DNA of 64,000 nt. It comes from Prototheca cutis. Its lineage: Eukaryota; Chlorophyta; Trebouxiophyceae; Chlorellales; Chlorellaceae. The stretch spans positions 1,953,960 to 2,017,959 of the forward strand of contig BCIH01000002.1 in assembly GCA_002897115.2 (NCBI GenBank), in the 5' to 3' direction. Shown one piece after another: positions 35,576 to 48,885 of this stretch. Below the pieces are notes generated by a model. The model did not search any database, was not told the DNA's origin, and saw only the letters and a list, made by a program, of their open reading frames with translations. Every line of letters starts with the position of its first letter. The stretch's first letter is position 1. The position numbers and the translations under genes are program-made.

Positions 35576-36386
35576 CGTAGCAGATTTCGAAGCTGCTCCC
35601 ACAACCTGAAAAGGACCCACCACGTCCGCCACCTGGGCAATGAGCCCCTCGCATTCGCTGGCCGAGCGGCTGCGGTACCTCGCTGGGCGGTACCACACAC
35701 ATGCGATTTTTGGGACTCCCAACCCACCAGCGGGGGACCCCGTCGACCGAATGCCGGATCTGCGCATGGGCTTTTATTCACAATTTCGGTTTGCCAATGT
35801 ATTGCATATGCATGCATGAGTGCAATTGGGCATTGTGCGTGCACCCCTTTCGCTGCAGACGCGTCATGATACCAACTGGCATCATGGTTGAAAGCGGGGC
35901 GGTGGACCGCATGTCGGGACGCAAACGCGACGTCAGCACGTTATACAGTGCACGAAGCAATTGCGCGGAATCGTCTTGCAGAGGTTCTCGATGGTGCTGT
36001 TGTGGCAATGCTCGAGACTTTGTCCAAGATTGCGGGAGCCTGCATCACCCAGGAACTCCCTCACACCGTTCGGAAATGGTTGGGCTTCGATGTCAGGGAA
36101 AGTCTCGCAATTTCATGGGGCTATCATGCTGGGATTTCTGCGGCACGGCACGTGTTTCTCACTCGCCGTGGACGGTGCCTGCTCAGCGTCTCGCCTGAGT
36201 CTCGCGATCGGCTACACACGCTTTCTCCGACACGGCGACGATATGCTGTTGGAGAACATGGCCGTGAATGCCCACGCATCATTGCTACACGCACCATGCT
36301 CCCACCCTAAAAGACATAAAGGCACATTGTAACAGTATTCGACTACTGTGAGAGCGCTCCAAGGTGCCAAATTGTAAGATCTCACG
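35576..36386. promoter_or_regulatory. Divergent 5' region of RPL35 and sorbitol dehydrogenase
   Basis: About 810 bp between the two start codons. Overlapping short frames were judged non-coding. It presumably holds both promoters. Confidence 0.5.
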
Positions 36387-37071
36387 ATGTCGCCTGTTAA
36401 CCACGCCATGGTGCTGCACGGCAAGAACGACTTGCGCTTTCAAGAGTGGCCCATCGAAGGTGTCGAGGGGAGTAAGCGCGGGTTCAAGACATGAACCCAT
36501 CCTTATCAATTCGGTTGTCCTGGTCTGAAAGCTGGTTGGCCGCCTCGACACCCCCGCAGACGAGATCCCTCCGGGACATGTCCGGATCCAGGTGAAGGCC
36601 GTGGGCATCTGCGGCAGCGACGTCCACTACCTGAACCACGTGCGTTGCAGCCATGCAGCACCTGGGGAATGAGCCTGGAAGGAGTATACGAACGGGTCCT
36701 GGGCGACAGCCTGCCTGAAAACCCGCCATTGGGAGGAAGGCCCTATGGGTTGAAGTGGTGCTCGCCGCCATGGTATCTTTCCTGCAGAAATGGCAAATGC
36801 ACCGTTCTTCTTCCGGCTGTCGTTGTGCCCTGACGATATCCACATGCACACATGAAACAAACTGGGGTCCCTCCTGCAGGGCCACATTGCCCATTTTGTG
36901 GTGAAGGAACCAATGGTGATCGGCCATGAATCTGCCGGGCAGGTGGTGGGCATCGGGCCCGGAGTCAGTGGGTTGGCTGTGGGTGACAGAGTGGCGATGG
37001 AGCCGGGCATCGCCAGCTGGCACCAGCCCATCTGCAGGTGGGTTTAAAGAGTCCTGGCATGTTTGGGAACT

Positions 37072-37128
<57 letters not shown>

Positions 37129-38543
37129 GCAACGTGCGGCGGCTGTGGTGTCGTCGGCAGCTCGTCACCATGGACTTCATGACTCGCCAGCACGCGACTT
37201 GCTATCAGTCACCTCTACACCGTCTTTCCCCTCGCACAATCGCAGGCAAGGCAAGTACAACTTGGACCCGGACGTCAAGTTTTTCGCCACGCCACCAGTT
37301 CACGGATCCCTCAGCAATGTGCCTCCTGGTCGAGAGCGATGTTGGACTGGGCATGCTGATGGCCGTTTGGCTCTGGGGACTTGGGATAGTGGGCCACATC
37401 CCCCCCCCCCCCCCCCACACACACGCGCGAAAAGAAATGCACGCACACATCTCCTCCACGCCCTTGGTGAATGCAGTATGTGGATCATCCAGCCGAACTG
37501 TGCTACAAAATTCCAGACGGCCTGAGCTTTGAGGAAGGGGCCATGTGCGAACCACTGAGTGTGGGCATCCACGCCTGCCGCCGCGGTGGTGTCGAGCCAG
37601 GCAAGAGCGTGCTCATCCTCGGTGCCGGACCCATAGGTACTGCTCATGTGTCTGGGCTTGGGGCACCAGGGTTGGGACAAGACATAGGTCCTGATGGCAA
37701 ACGCGGGTTCCATTTGCTTAACAACAGTTGCACAGCCCATTAAAAATAGCCCTCTCCGCCATGTGCAGGACTGCTGACGCTGCTGTCGGCGCGGGCCTTT
37801 GGTGCCACCAGGATTGCCATCACCGACCTGCGTCCAGAGGCCGTGACTCTGGCCCAGAAGCTGGGCGCCAGTGTCGCACACCTCACCCGCCGCGGCGAGC
37901 CGGCCGAGGAAGCTGCCGAGAAGTTGCGTCACGACGTTGACACACCGACCGGGTTTGATGTGGTGCTGGACTGCGCAGGGTTTGAGACCACGATGCGGAC
38001 GGCGCTGGCTGCCGCCGCGCCGGGCGGCGCCGTGGTGCTCATCGGCATGGGCCAGGTGGAGATGCGGCTGCCCTTGGGCACCGCCTCCATCCGCGAAGTG
38101 GACATCCTAGGCTGCTTCCGCTACCGCAACACGGTGAATTTGTTTTTCGGTTGTTTCTGTCAGCGGGAGCGAGAACAGAAATCTCGATGCAGGTGTTGTG
38201 AGTTGAGACGTCTGTGTACTCGGTGGTGTGCCACCATGGTCGCCAGGGCCATGCCGGGTTTGCAGGGAGAAGACACGGCAGAGGCAACGACGAGCGCACG
38301 CACCCGACTGCAGGACACGGGCCATGCTAATAGTGTCACCAGAAAGACATGCGCTTACTTCTACCAACAACTCAATCGCCGCAGTACCCGACCTGTTTGA
38401 GCCTGCTGGATTCTGGGCGGATCGACGTCAAGCCGCTGATCACCCACCGCTTTGGGTTCACGGCAGATGAGGTGGCCCAGGGCTTTGATGCAGCATCCAA
38501 GCCCGAGCAGACTGGGGCCATCAAAGTGATGTTCAACCTGTGA
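36387..38543 (+). CDS. Sorbitol (polyol) dehydrogenase, zinc MDR family
   Basis: NAD-dependent oxidation of sorbitol or related polyols to ketoses. Seven exons, 36387-36471, 36560-36639, 36880-37037, 37246-37318, 37477-37636, 37769-38133 and 38385-38543, close in phase for 359 residues. The catalytic zinc region is [23 protein letters not shown] and the [12 protein letters not shown] glutamate. The Rossmann motif is [12 protein letters not shown], and the C-terminus is [20 protein letters not shown]. Three of the four structural-zinc cysteines of this superfamily are absent ([18 protein letters not shown]), as in animal sorbitol dehydrogenases, so only the catalytic zinc is expected. Xylitol or L-iditol dehydrogenase activity is equally possible. 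Intron 3 carries a 55-nt G tract. Confidence 0.93.
37072..37126. repeat. 55-nt poly-G tract in intron
   Basis: Uninterrupted G run starting about 34 nt after the donor of sorbitol dehydrogenase intron 3. It lies on the sense strand, so the pre-mRNA carries oligo-G. Confidence 0.95.
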
Positions 38544-39237
38544 GCCAGGGCACGGAAGGATCTAGCTCTTTCCTTTTGCCAGGTTTGTTGTGCTGGCCCA
38601 GGGCATAGTCCCTCCTGTCAGGCCCAGCGGGAGGTGCCATTGACATGCATAGTCATCAATTTTACATCGAGCATCGCATGCATGTCTAGCAATTGTCTAC
38701 TTTGTATTGGGCTTGTTGAACATCTGGCCTGGGCACACGTTGCCAATTGCTGATCATCGTCTGCTGGGCCTGAAGCTTGCTTGCATAATATTCTTTTTGT
38801 GAGTTCCATGTTTTTTCTGTCTGAAAACAAAACAACGTGATTCCAGTGGAGACTGTTGTTTGAGTTGGAGTAATCATCACTTCCGAGAGTGGCTGTGGAA
38901 TGGGAAGATGAGGCAGCCATGGCGCTGTCCGCGCAGAGGATCTCTCCCAGATCGACCTCCCTTCCGCCATCAGGGCTTTGCAAGGACTCGCGGAGCTGGC
39001 TACGATAAAACTGGCCGGCACCAGCACCCATGCATGACACCGCTCGTTAAATAATGCTCGGATGAGCAAGAGGACCTCACTCAGTGGAGTTGTTGGATTG
39101 GCTACGCGTGCCGTGAGGGAAAGCGATCCAGGCGGGGCCTACCGTGACAGTCCTGAGCCAGAGCTCTGGCGCTCCTGGTGAATCGAAGTATCAACGGCGC
39201 TGCACCCCGCACATAAGGGTGGCGCCGTCGAGGAGGG
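38544..39237. other. Intergenic between sorbitol dehydrogenase and cullin
   Basis: Presumed 3' UTR of the dehydrogenase followed by the cullin promoter. No gene recognised. Confidence 0.55.
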
Positions 39238-42200
39238 ATGGCCCGGCGAGATGGGACCATCACGCTGGAGGAAGGCTGGGCGACCATGATGGTGAGGGGC
39301 CGGGGGAGGCACTCCGTGGGGTAGCTGCGGCACTCTGCTGCTCAATCCCCGGTGCACGCTGTCGCGCATCCATGCAGGAGGGTCTGACGAAGTTGGAGAA
39401 GGTTCTGGAGCACAAGGAGGAGGTACGGGGCTGGGCAAAAAGGCATGGATCTGGGGAGCTGGGGGGGGTGTGCGTGGTGGACCCAGCCAAGTGCAGGGCT
39501 ATCGACGACCACCTGGTCTGATTGCATGCTTGCATGCATGTACATGGTCAGTTGCCACTGGTATCCGACAAGACACCCTCTCACCTCTGTTGATGCCGTG
39601 CAGGGAAAGGGCTTCACGTCCAAGGAGTACATGGATCACTGTACGTCGCATGCATGGTGTATGGATGTGGTGGCCTTGCGCCGCCTCCTCCTGGGTAGCA
39701 CCATACGATTTCATCGACGCCTCAGTGACACAACCGCTTTCTCCTCACCCCTTCCTCCATTCTTTTACACATAGACACGAACATTTACAACATGTGCGTG
39801 CAAAAGGTTCCCTACGACTACTCGGAGCAGCTCTACCACAAGTAAGGGGCCAGGGCTTGTTTGGAGGGGCAAGGGTTTTTTTTTTGTGTGTCAAAACTGC
39901 CGGATTGAGCGTCCTCTTTGAGGGCATCGAGTCCATGTGCATGGCCCCGACCCTCACAACTGCAATCGTCAATTGCAGCTACCGCAAGTTCCTCGAGGGC
40001 TACATGGACCGGGTCGTGCTCCCCGCACTCGAGGGTGCCACGGGGGTCAAGCTGCTGCGCGCGGTGGCCGAGCGCTGGGAGAACCACAAGCTCATGGTCC
40101 GCTGGATGAAACGCGTGTTCAACTACCTTGATCGCTACTACGTCCAGCGTCACAATTTGCACTGCATGAACGACGTCGGACTCATGGTCTGGAAAGGCAA
40201 GCCATTGATTATTTTTAAGGCAGCAGGGGTTGCTTTGATTTTCTTTGGTAATATTCATGTACGCTTTCATCCATGCTGCACCCCCTTTGAACACACACAC
40301 ACAAGAAAAAAACCTTGACAATAACAGAGCGTGTGCACAGCCGGATCAAGGTGGCGGCGACGGCTGCGTTGCTGGAGCAGGTCGACCGGGACCGGGAGGG
40401 CGAGGTGGTGGACGCGCCACTGCTGGCGGCCGTGCTTTCTTCCTACCAGGAGGTAGGAATGGGTCTGCTGGACGCATACGTCGATGATTTCGAGCGGCCG
40501 TTGGTGGCGCAGGCGGGGCTCTTCTACCGGGCCAAAGCACTGACCTGGCTGGGGGGTCTGTCCACACCAGAGTACCTCCAGCGTGCCGAAGCCTGCTGGG
40601 AGGCCGAGAACCGCCGCGTCGAGGCCTTCCTCCACGTCGCCACCAAGCCCAAGCTCCTCCAAGTGGTATGCGGTTTCTTGTTTTGTTTTTCTTTCTTTCT
40701 TTTTTTTGGGGGGGGGGATACTTTGGGGGTGTTGATGGTTAGAGAGTGCCCTTTATGGTCGACCCCAACGACAGCACCCATAAGCTTGCACCATCCAGTC
40801 CAAACGCCAACACTCAATCAAAAATGAGAGAATCTCCACTCTATTGCAGACGGAGACGGAGCTGATCAAGCAGCACAGCAAGGCGCTGCTGGAAAAGGAG
40901 GAGTCGGGTTGTGCCGCCCTGCTACGGGATAACAAGGCAAGCTAGAGCATGCGGGCTTGTTTTGTCCTATTGTTTTTGGCTGATCGGGAGGTGGGAAAAT
41001 GGGTTTGTTCCTGTCAATAGAAGATGGTTGCACAACCCTTTGAGTCAGCATCCACTTTATTCCCATCTTGGCCCACTTGCACTTCGCACCACTGGCTGAC
41101 GCTCACACCCACCCGACACACGCACACACACGCACACGCACAACCATCACCGCAGAAGGAGGACCTAGCACGCATGTACCGCCTGTTCAGCCGCATTCCG
41201 AAGGGCCTGGACCCCATGGCTGCGCTGTTCAAAGCCCACATCGAGGCGCAGGGCGAGTGGAAGGGTTTGAGAGGGGGGGGGGGATTGTTTGAACTGCTGG
41301 ATGGAGCTTCAGGCAGAGTTGCAGAAGACCTGGGGCTGAAAAAGCGGGAACCGCTTTTGTTCTGCCACCATCATCAACCCCTGGGGTCGGGGGCATCGAG
41401 CGGCGCCAAACTCTGTGGGCTCCCCTTCCTCAATCCACCGCAGGCCTGGCGGAGGTGGCAGCGGCGACAGAGGCCGTGGAGACCAAACAGGCCCGCGACA
41501 AGGAAGCAGGTTTGGCAGTGGGTGGCGAGTGATGTGGGTGGCGAGGGCCATGTCTGCTCAAAGGCATTATAGCGCTGGCTTTCTGACCACATCCTCCCCT
41601 GTATGCGCCGGGCGTCAGCCACCAGTCGGCTACAAACACGCTATCTACCTTCGTCACACAGGCCGGCCCTCCAAGGATGGTAGTGCCGCGCCCGAGCAGG
41701 AATTCATCAAGAAGATCATCACGCTCCATGACACCTACCTCGCATTTGTCACTGTGAGTATCGTTGAGCATGGTTGATGGGGGGGTTGGGGGGGGGGCAG
41801 TACGCGGCAGGAGCATCACTGAGTGTGCATGCCTCAGGCTGTCATTGTCCCTTGAAAACACGATTGGCAAGTCAACTGGCGCTTGGCTACCCTTTGAAAC
41901 GCCCATCCCCCACCCAACGACCACCGCAGGATGATTTCTGCAACTCATCAATCTTCCACAAGGCCCTGAAGGAAGCATTCGAGGCGTTCTGCAATAAAAA
42001 GGTGCATGCGCAGACAGGGGAAGCAAGAGCCAGGGTCAGCACCTGGTGCACAGCGGGGATCGACCCCAGCGTGCTGGCTGGCAACATCAACAACCCCCTT
42101 TCTTTTCCTCGTCGTACAGATCGCAAAGGTCGAGGTGGCAGAGGCGATGGCTTCCTTCTGTGACGCCCTGCTGCGCAAGGTGGGTGTGATGTTGCGAGAC

Positions 42201-43457
42201 AGTGCAGGGCCTACTTGATGGTGGAATGCCATAGACTGGTGATGCTTGCTCTGGCTTTCATACGGGGCAGCCAGGGACTGGAGCGCCCGAAATTTCTTCC
42301 CCACCGTCACCCAGCGCTGCTGCTTCACCACCACCTCCAGGGCTCGTCGTCGGAGAAACTCACTGAAGACGAAGTGGAAACGCTGCTGGAGAAGGTGCAG
42401 TCATTTGTGAGGCTTGGATTTGGGTGGTGGCGGTGGGTGCCAGGGATGAGGACAGCAAAGTCCCACCCAAGAATTGACCTGCCACCAGATGCACCTCTGG
42501 CCGACTTTGCATGCTCTGCAGTGTTAAAACCCCCTTCCAAAACCACATCTCTCCCCTGTGTGCCACCACTACATGCAGGTGGTCAAACTTCTGGCCTTTG
42601 TTTCCAACACAGACGTCTTTGCAGAGTTTTACAGAAACAAACTCAGCCGACGGTGTGTATTTCTCGTTGCTGTTGTCTGGTATGTTTTTCTGTTTGTCTG
42701 TGATTCCGCTTTTTTATGAATCTGCCAACCCCTGGGACTGACCGATGAAAGCTCGCCTCCCTGGCCCGAAGGCTGCTGGGGTCGCACTCTGCGTCCGAGG
42801 ACCTGGAAAAGGGCGTCCTGACGCGGCTCAAGCAGGAGCGTGGTGCCCAGTTCACGTCAAAGGTAAGTACTGGGGGGAGGGGATGGACAGCGTAAGGCTG
42901 GGTTTGACGACACTGCCTCCGTGAAGACTTGCGCACCATGCGTGCGTGTGTGCATGCGTGCATGCATCACACCCACCACTACACACGCACAGCAAGCAAT
43001 GAAACCCCGAACCTAAAACCCCTCCCCCCCAAAACACACACAGATGGAGGGTATGGTGCAGGACTTGGCGCTGGCCAAGCAAAAGGACGAGGACTTCCAG
43101 ACCTGGCGCCAGGAGCAGGGATCGACCTCGGGCATCGACATCAGCGTCACCGTCCTCACCACCGGATTCTGGCCCACTTTCAAGGCAGGCCTTCTGACTG
43201 ATGGATTGACCGCGACGGTGCTTGTCTTGATGTGGTTGTTAGAGTGCTCTGGCCCCCTGTGGGGTTTCCCATACCCTGACAGCAACCCTATGCAAAGCCT
43301 AAACCTTGCAGAGCCTGGATGTGAACCTGCCCGAGGAGATGCTGGCCTCTCTAGGCCAGTTCACACAGTTTCATGACGCGCAGACGCACAATTCCCGTCG
43401 GCTGACGTGGCAGGTGCGGTGTTGATGATCTTTTGGGGGCGTTGACTTTGGGGAGGT

Positions 43458-43488
<31 letters not shown>

Positions 43489-44538
43489 TGTTTTGGGGGG
43501 CGCGCGCGCGTAGGGAGGTGGGTATGTACGGGAGTGGCGAACCATAGTGCCGTCCCATCCCTGAAGAGCTGTGGCGCTCCCCCACACCCCTGCCACACCA
43601 GTCTATCTCTAGTACACCCATCCCCCGGCCGTCACCTACCCCACCCTCGCCCTCTCCACTGCAGTTGACGCTGGGCACGGTGCATGTTCGCGCGACGTTT
43701 GACAAGCAGTATGAACTGATCGTGGCCCCGGCCCAGGCAGCTGTCCTTGCCCTCTTCAATGACAGTACGTTTGTTGGGGCAGTTTGTGTGTGTTCCGACC
43801 CTGCTTTCCAAGACGAAACACAACAAAAGGAAATCCCCCCTTCCCCCAACACACACACACACGCGCGCGCGCACACACACACGCAGCCGACAGCCTGAGC
43901 TGGGCAGAGATCCAGGAGGCGGTGAAGATTCCTGCAGACGATTTGGACCGGGTGCTGGCTTCGCTGTCTCTGGCCAAGCACAAGCTGCTGACCAAGAGCC
44001 CCGTGTCTCGGACTGTGGGCCGGACAGACGTGTTTGCTTACAACACTCGCTTCACCGACCGCATGCGGCGCATCCGGGTGGCGGTGCCACCGCTGGAGGA
44101 CCGGCGCAAGGTGGCCGAGGACGTGAGCAAGGACCGCAAAAACGCGGTGGAGGCGGCCGTCGTGCGCGTGATGAAGGCGCGCAAGACGCTGTCACACCAG
44201 CAGCTCGTCGTTGAAGTCGTGGCACAGCTGCGCAAGTCGTTTACTCCCGACATGAAGCTGCTCAAAGCCTGCATCGAGTCCCTCATCGGGGTAGGGGCCC
44301 TATGTGGCGGTCGTGGGGCTTGTTTTGGGGGACCGTTGTTGTGGGGTGGCAGTGAGGGGATGGACCTGGGGGTTTGGATAACCAGGCAACACCGAGGGCT
44401 GACCCGCATTTTAGTCATCACGCAAGCCTGCTGGCAACCATCATTGTCAACAACAAACTTAAAATAATCCAACCGCTGCAGAGGGAGTTTCTGGAGCGCG
44501 ATCCCAACGCCGCCTCGCAGTACAACTATGTGGCATGA
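39238..44538 (+). CDS. CUL1: Cullin-1 type scaffold of SCF ubiquitin ligases
   Basis: Binds SKP1/F-box adaptors through its N-terminal repeats and RBX1 plus E2 through its C-terminal domain. Twenty exons: 39238-39291, 39378-39422, 39604-39640, 39775-39841, 39979-40196, 40328-40665, 40850-40936, 41156-41264, 41444-41509, 41662-41753, 41930-42001, 42120-42179, 42341-42394, 42579-42652, 42772-42862, 43044-43184, 43312-43413, 43665-43764, 43887-44290 and 44482-44538. Total 755 residues, against about 740 in plants. Diagnostic stretches are YTNIYNMCVQKVPYDYSEQL, SIFHKALKEAFEAFCNKK, TVLTTGFWPTFK, FTDRMRRIRVAVPPLEDR and the neddylation site VVRVMKARKTLSHQQLV. Three introns start with GC (40197, 40937, 43185). 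At each, the protein continues without gap or insertion relative to plant CUL1. Confidence 0.96.
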
Positions 44539-44885
44539 GCGGGTCAATGTCAGGATCAAGTTGAGGGGTCCCCATTTCGGGGGGCGGCATGCTATGCGTG
44601 TGGACGACGCCTCTGATGCCGGTTTTTAGTGATGCCATTGTGATTGAGCACACCTGGGTCAAGTGGCGATGTGTGGTGTGCCGGGTCTTGTGAAACCAAG
44701 ACACCGCCATTGCGTGGATGCAGCAGGGAAAATCAGCCGGAGGGGGAGCAACGACCGGGCACACCCCCACCAGTATGCACACATGGACGTACACTTCAAA
44801 AGAGACAATAAAAAAGGCAACTGCTGTCGTTACAACATTTCATTCGGACAACAACAAAATGCGCTCGAGTTTTCCTCATTCATTA
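44539..44885. other. Convergent 3' ends of cullin and p115
   Basis: 347 bp between two stop codons on opposite strands. Nothing further recognised. Confidence 0.6.
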
Positions 44886-47769
44886 TTAGGTTAGGTCCAG
44901 GTCGGTCAGTGCACCATCCGGCAGCGCGGCGGCTATGACAGCGGCAGGATCGATGCCCAACGCCAGCAGGCGTGCACTCAGTGCCGCGACTTTAGCCTCT
45001 TCCTGACCCAGGCACACCAGCAAGTCTGTCAGCTCGTCGTCCTCTTCGTTGCTTGCTGGGGGGGGGAGGCTTAGAGCGGCAGAGGGCGAGGCCTGGGTTG
45101 CCATTGCTGCACCATCCCGGCCAGCACCAGCCGCTCGCCCCTCGGGAGCCAGCGCCAGCGCCCGCTCGGCGGCGTCCAGACGTGCCTGCACGTCGGCGGC
45201 ATGCGCGTCCAGCGAGGCGTACGCCTCGGCCATTGCTTCCAGTTCGCCTTCCAGCCGCCGATTCTCCTGTCGCAGCGACATGGACTCTTCCCCAGCGGCT
45301 GTCGCTGCACGCCGTGCGGCCTCGAGCTCCTGACTTGCCTGTAGAACTGATGGCACTGGTGCTGAGGCAGCGTCTGGACCCCATGGCGCCGGCCCTCGAC
45401 TGGCCACACCGGGGCCAGGGTCTGTTGGCATTGCTGGAGTACTATCAGCCTGGACATGGACAGAGCTCTCGCCCGTAGAGCGATGCACGACATCCGCCGG
45501 TGTGTGCGGCAGGGGGCCTGCTGCAGTGGCAATCCCATATCCATTGCCTGTTGCCGGTGCAGATCCCGACTGCAGATGCGGCCGGCCGCCTTGGATGCTG
45601 GGCGATGGCTGGGCATTGGCCGAATAATCATATGCTGCCGTTTGCCCATTTTTCAGTTCCGCAGTACCATTGTGCGAGCTCGTACCGTTGGAATTGTGAT
45701 ATGACGACAACGACGACGACAAGATGTTGCCCGCTGCTGGAGCCACCGGCACAGGTGGCGGTGCGGTCTCGAGCGCGAGCGTGGCCACACCAGTCACCCC
45801 TCCAGCAGCACCACCCGCGGTATCGCCAACGGTACTGCCGAACAGTCGGCGCAGTGTCTCAGCACTACAGTCGTGCAGCCAGGCAGCCCAGGCAGGGGTG
45901 AAAACCAGCGACTCCTGTGGGGGCCCTTGGTCATCGTCCCCAGGCTCCACCACCGCTGTCAGGTCGGCACACGAGGCATGGCACACAGCCGGGTGATGCA
46001 GCAGGCCCTTCACGAGATCCGTGTACTGCCCTTGGCCCAGCGCCGGACCTCGCACGACATCCAGCAGCTGCGCCGCCACGGCTGCAGTTGTTGTGCTGGG
46101 ATGGGCAGCAGCAGTGGCAGTGGCGGCGCCCACCGACGGCTGTCCTGGCGACAAGGGAGTTGCCTCATGTCCGACATCACCGCCAGCACCACCGCCTTCC
46201 AGGCCCAGGACGCCGAGCAACACTGCAGCCAGACCGCGACACAGTGGGTCGGACGCGGCCCCGCGGCCCGAGACGGCATCCATCAAAAAAGGTGAACGAG
46301 CCGCAGCGGATAAAAATGCGGAAGCAGCTGGCCCGCACCCGCGGCACCAGGCCAGTGCGGTTCTCAACCCAGCTGCAAGCGCGGCCTGGGCCAACGCAGC
46401 ACGGGGGCCGGGCTGCCCAGACATGCCGGCAGCCGCTCGCGTCGCCACGGCCAGCGCCACTGCCACTGCAGGTAAGACGTCCGGCGCGGCATGCAGCAGG
46501 CGCACACGCTCACGCACCCCGCAGTCCCGCAGAGGGTGCGCCAATGCCGCGCAGGCATGAATGTATGCTGCCGCAAAAGCTCCGCTCTCCGCGGGGCTGC
46601 GCAGCCATGCCGCGTCGAGGGTCAGGGAGTCGCGAACCGTCGCGGCGGCCCCATTCTCACCGGTCCTCCCCCCTCGGAACGCAAGCACGACATCAACAGT
46701 TGGTGCCGAGGCTTCCAGGGCTCGGTCGGCGGCTGCGGCTACGCGTGGCGGCACCGCGCCGGGGATCAAAGTTGCCGCAAGCAGTAAAGAGGGTGCCGGC
46801 GTCCCACCAGGCTGGCCCATTGCGGCGGCTGCGCCAGGCTCGAGGACTGCTGCAAATGTGGCCTCGAGACCAGGAGCCTCGGCCAGAAGGCATGCCAGCG
46901 TCACCAGCGCCTGGCTGCGGGTTAGCTCGTCGGGTTCAAGGGGGGCCTCCGAACCCGCCGCACCATTTGTCCCTGGCATCAACCCCAGTCGCAACAGTGC
47001 TGGCAGCCAGCCGGAAGCCGCCGTCGCGCCCAGAATATGCCGTCGCAGATCTGACCCCGGCGACGTAGGTGGTGCTGACGCAGCTGCTGCACCGTTCCCT
47101 GCCCAGGATCCCCCGGCAGGCCCAAGGCCCCAGATGCAGGGCTCGGCAGCCGCTGCCACGAGCCGGAGCAACGGCACAAGGACAGGACCCAGTGCCGGCG
47201 CTGGGGTCAAAGCAAGCAGAGGGCCCAGGTGACCACCCTCCCACAGCATGCGCAGCGTGGCCGGGTTGCCGGCCACCATCGCTGCAGCCAGAGAAAGGCA
47301 GTCCCCGGCCACCATACTTGGCGTACCCCGAGGTTGCCCCAGGCCCTCCTCCCTGGAGAAAGTGGTTTTGGATATGTGTCCTTTGTGGAGATCAGCTCCA
47401 GTGTCCTGGCCTGCTTGCTCCAGACATCATGTTTGAGCAGCCAAAGTTGCTGGTTTCCAGAACAGAATCGCAGTCACCACCCCTGTCCACGTCTTACCCC
47501 CACAAACAAGGCCCCACCCCAGTCCAATCAGAACAATGCCAATCACACTCACCGTGCTATGGAGAACAACCGCTCGAACGCGCCTTCGAACGCGGCGAGC
47601 TTGGCCAGTTCCGGTGCGCCTGGAAGAAGGTGCGTCAGCAGGATCAGCGCCTCGTTGCGCAGGACCTCCCGATCCGATGCCATCAAGTCCAGCACCGCCC
47701 CGATCCCCAGAGCCTGCCCCTGCACTGCCTACACAATGGTATTTGGGGTGGGGCAATTGCGTGCGTGTG

Positions 47770-47801
<32 letters not shown>

Positions 47802-48397
47802 TGNNNNNGTGCGTGCGTGCGTGCGTGCGTGTGTGTGTGTGTGTGTGTGGCGACTCATGCTGTGGTGGAGAAGGGGAGTGGGAAAGGGCGTGGCGGGGAG
47901 GCGGCACACATCCAGCAGAAACAGACGTGCAATCTCATTGGCCAACCAGTCCTTACCTCCTGCACAGGCCCCGGGCAGGCAAAGGCCAGACCCCTAAGCG
48001 CCTGAAGGCTGTGGTACTGCGTGTAAAAATCAGCCCCTGGCCGCAGATTTTGCAACAGGAAACCCAACGCGCCAGGAGTGCGGGCGAGCTGGTGCGCGTC
48101 CATGGCCGCGGCCGGGTTCTCCTGGCCCCCAGGGAGCACCGTCAGGGCCAGACACTCTGTCAGGGCCTGGTCCAGATCTGTTTCCTGCCCAACCAGGCCT
48201 AGCAGGACGGGGAAGCCCGTGGCGCCCAGGACCCGGGCGGCTCCTGGTTCTTGAGCAAGCAGGTCACGCAGATCGGCCACGGCCTCCCGCCTGTCCCCCG
48301 CCAGCGCGCTCTCCGCTGCCCGATGCACCAGGGCGTCCACCTGGGGACCCATCCTGTCCTGCGTGGGCGCGGACAGGAACCTTCCCAGCCTGTTCAT
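44886..48397 (-). CDS. USO1: p115/USO1-type vesicle tethering golgin
   Basis: Peripheral ER-to-Golgi tether, orthologous to plant golgin candidate 6 (MAG4). Three exons, 48397-47957, 47728-47553 and 47316-44886, with closed phase, give 1015 residues. The N-terminal armadillo-like head includes LMASDREVLRNEALILLTHL and FEGAFERLF, matching the p115 head. A coiled coil follows (RQENRRLEGELEAMAEAYAS), and the C-terminus is DDELTDLLVCLGQEEAKVAA, a signature of plant and animal p115. The head is rich in Ala and Gly in lineage-specific loops, and the coiled coil is much shorter than in animals. The long antisense open frames over the last exon are composition artefacts. Confidence 0.93.
47757..47848. 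repeat. (GTGC)n / (GT)n microsatellite with 5-N gap
   Basis: Tetranucleotide repeat gtgc, N at 47804-47808, then (gt)n, inside the first p115 intron (47729-47956). The true length is unknown because of the gap. Confidence 0.95.
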
Positions 48398-48885
48398 GGC
48401 TCGCACCGCAAAGTGATCGCCGGGGTGGTGGGTGGGGGCCGTGCCCTGCGGGATGCCGGGTATTTTATCGATGCATTGCGCCCAATCGTGCAATACAAAA
48501 TTCTCCAAATGAGCATGGCGTGATTGTCAAGGCGATCGACATTGTTTTTGCACGTCTCGGTCTACCGGTGGCGGTGTGGTCGATCGGAGGAGACCGATTC
48601 CCGACAATCTCTCCCAGGCCCTCCGGTGCACCACCCGCGCAGCACCCCCTCGTACGATCGCGCGAAAATATTTATTCCGTACCAAAAATCCATTCTGAGA
48701 ACAGGGCGGGCCCAGAAGGGAGCGCGCTCGTCGGCAATCGCCCTTCGACGGTCGGGGGGCTGCGCAGTTGCCGAGAAAGAGGCCACCAAACCGCGCGTGC
48801 AGGCCATTGAAGCGCCTGTTAACTCCAGAAATAAAGATAATGAAATGATTTCGGGGATTGATGATACAAATGGGAGTTGTAACTC
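48398..48885. other. p115 5' flank and edge of the TnpB-like element
   Basis: No gene recognised and no terminal repeat identified. Confidence 0.4.

Noticed and set aside
45917..47068. Long plus-strand frames opposite the p115 last exon
   Set aside because: They are antisense to a gene with clear p115 signatures, and their composition mirrors the Ala/Gly-rich sense protein.
47757..47848. CRISPR-like regular repeat
   Set aside because: It is a simple tetranucleotide microsatellite without spacers, inside an intron of a eukaryotic gene.
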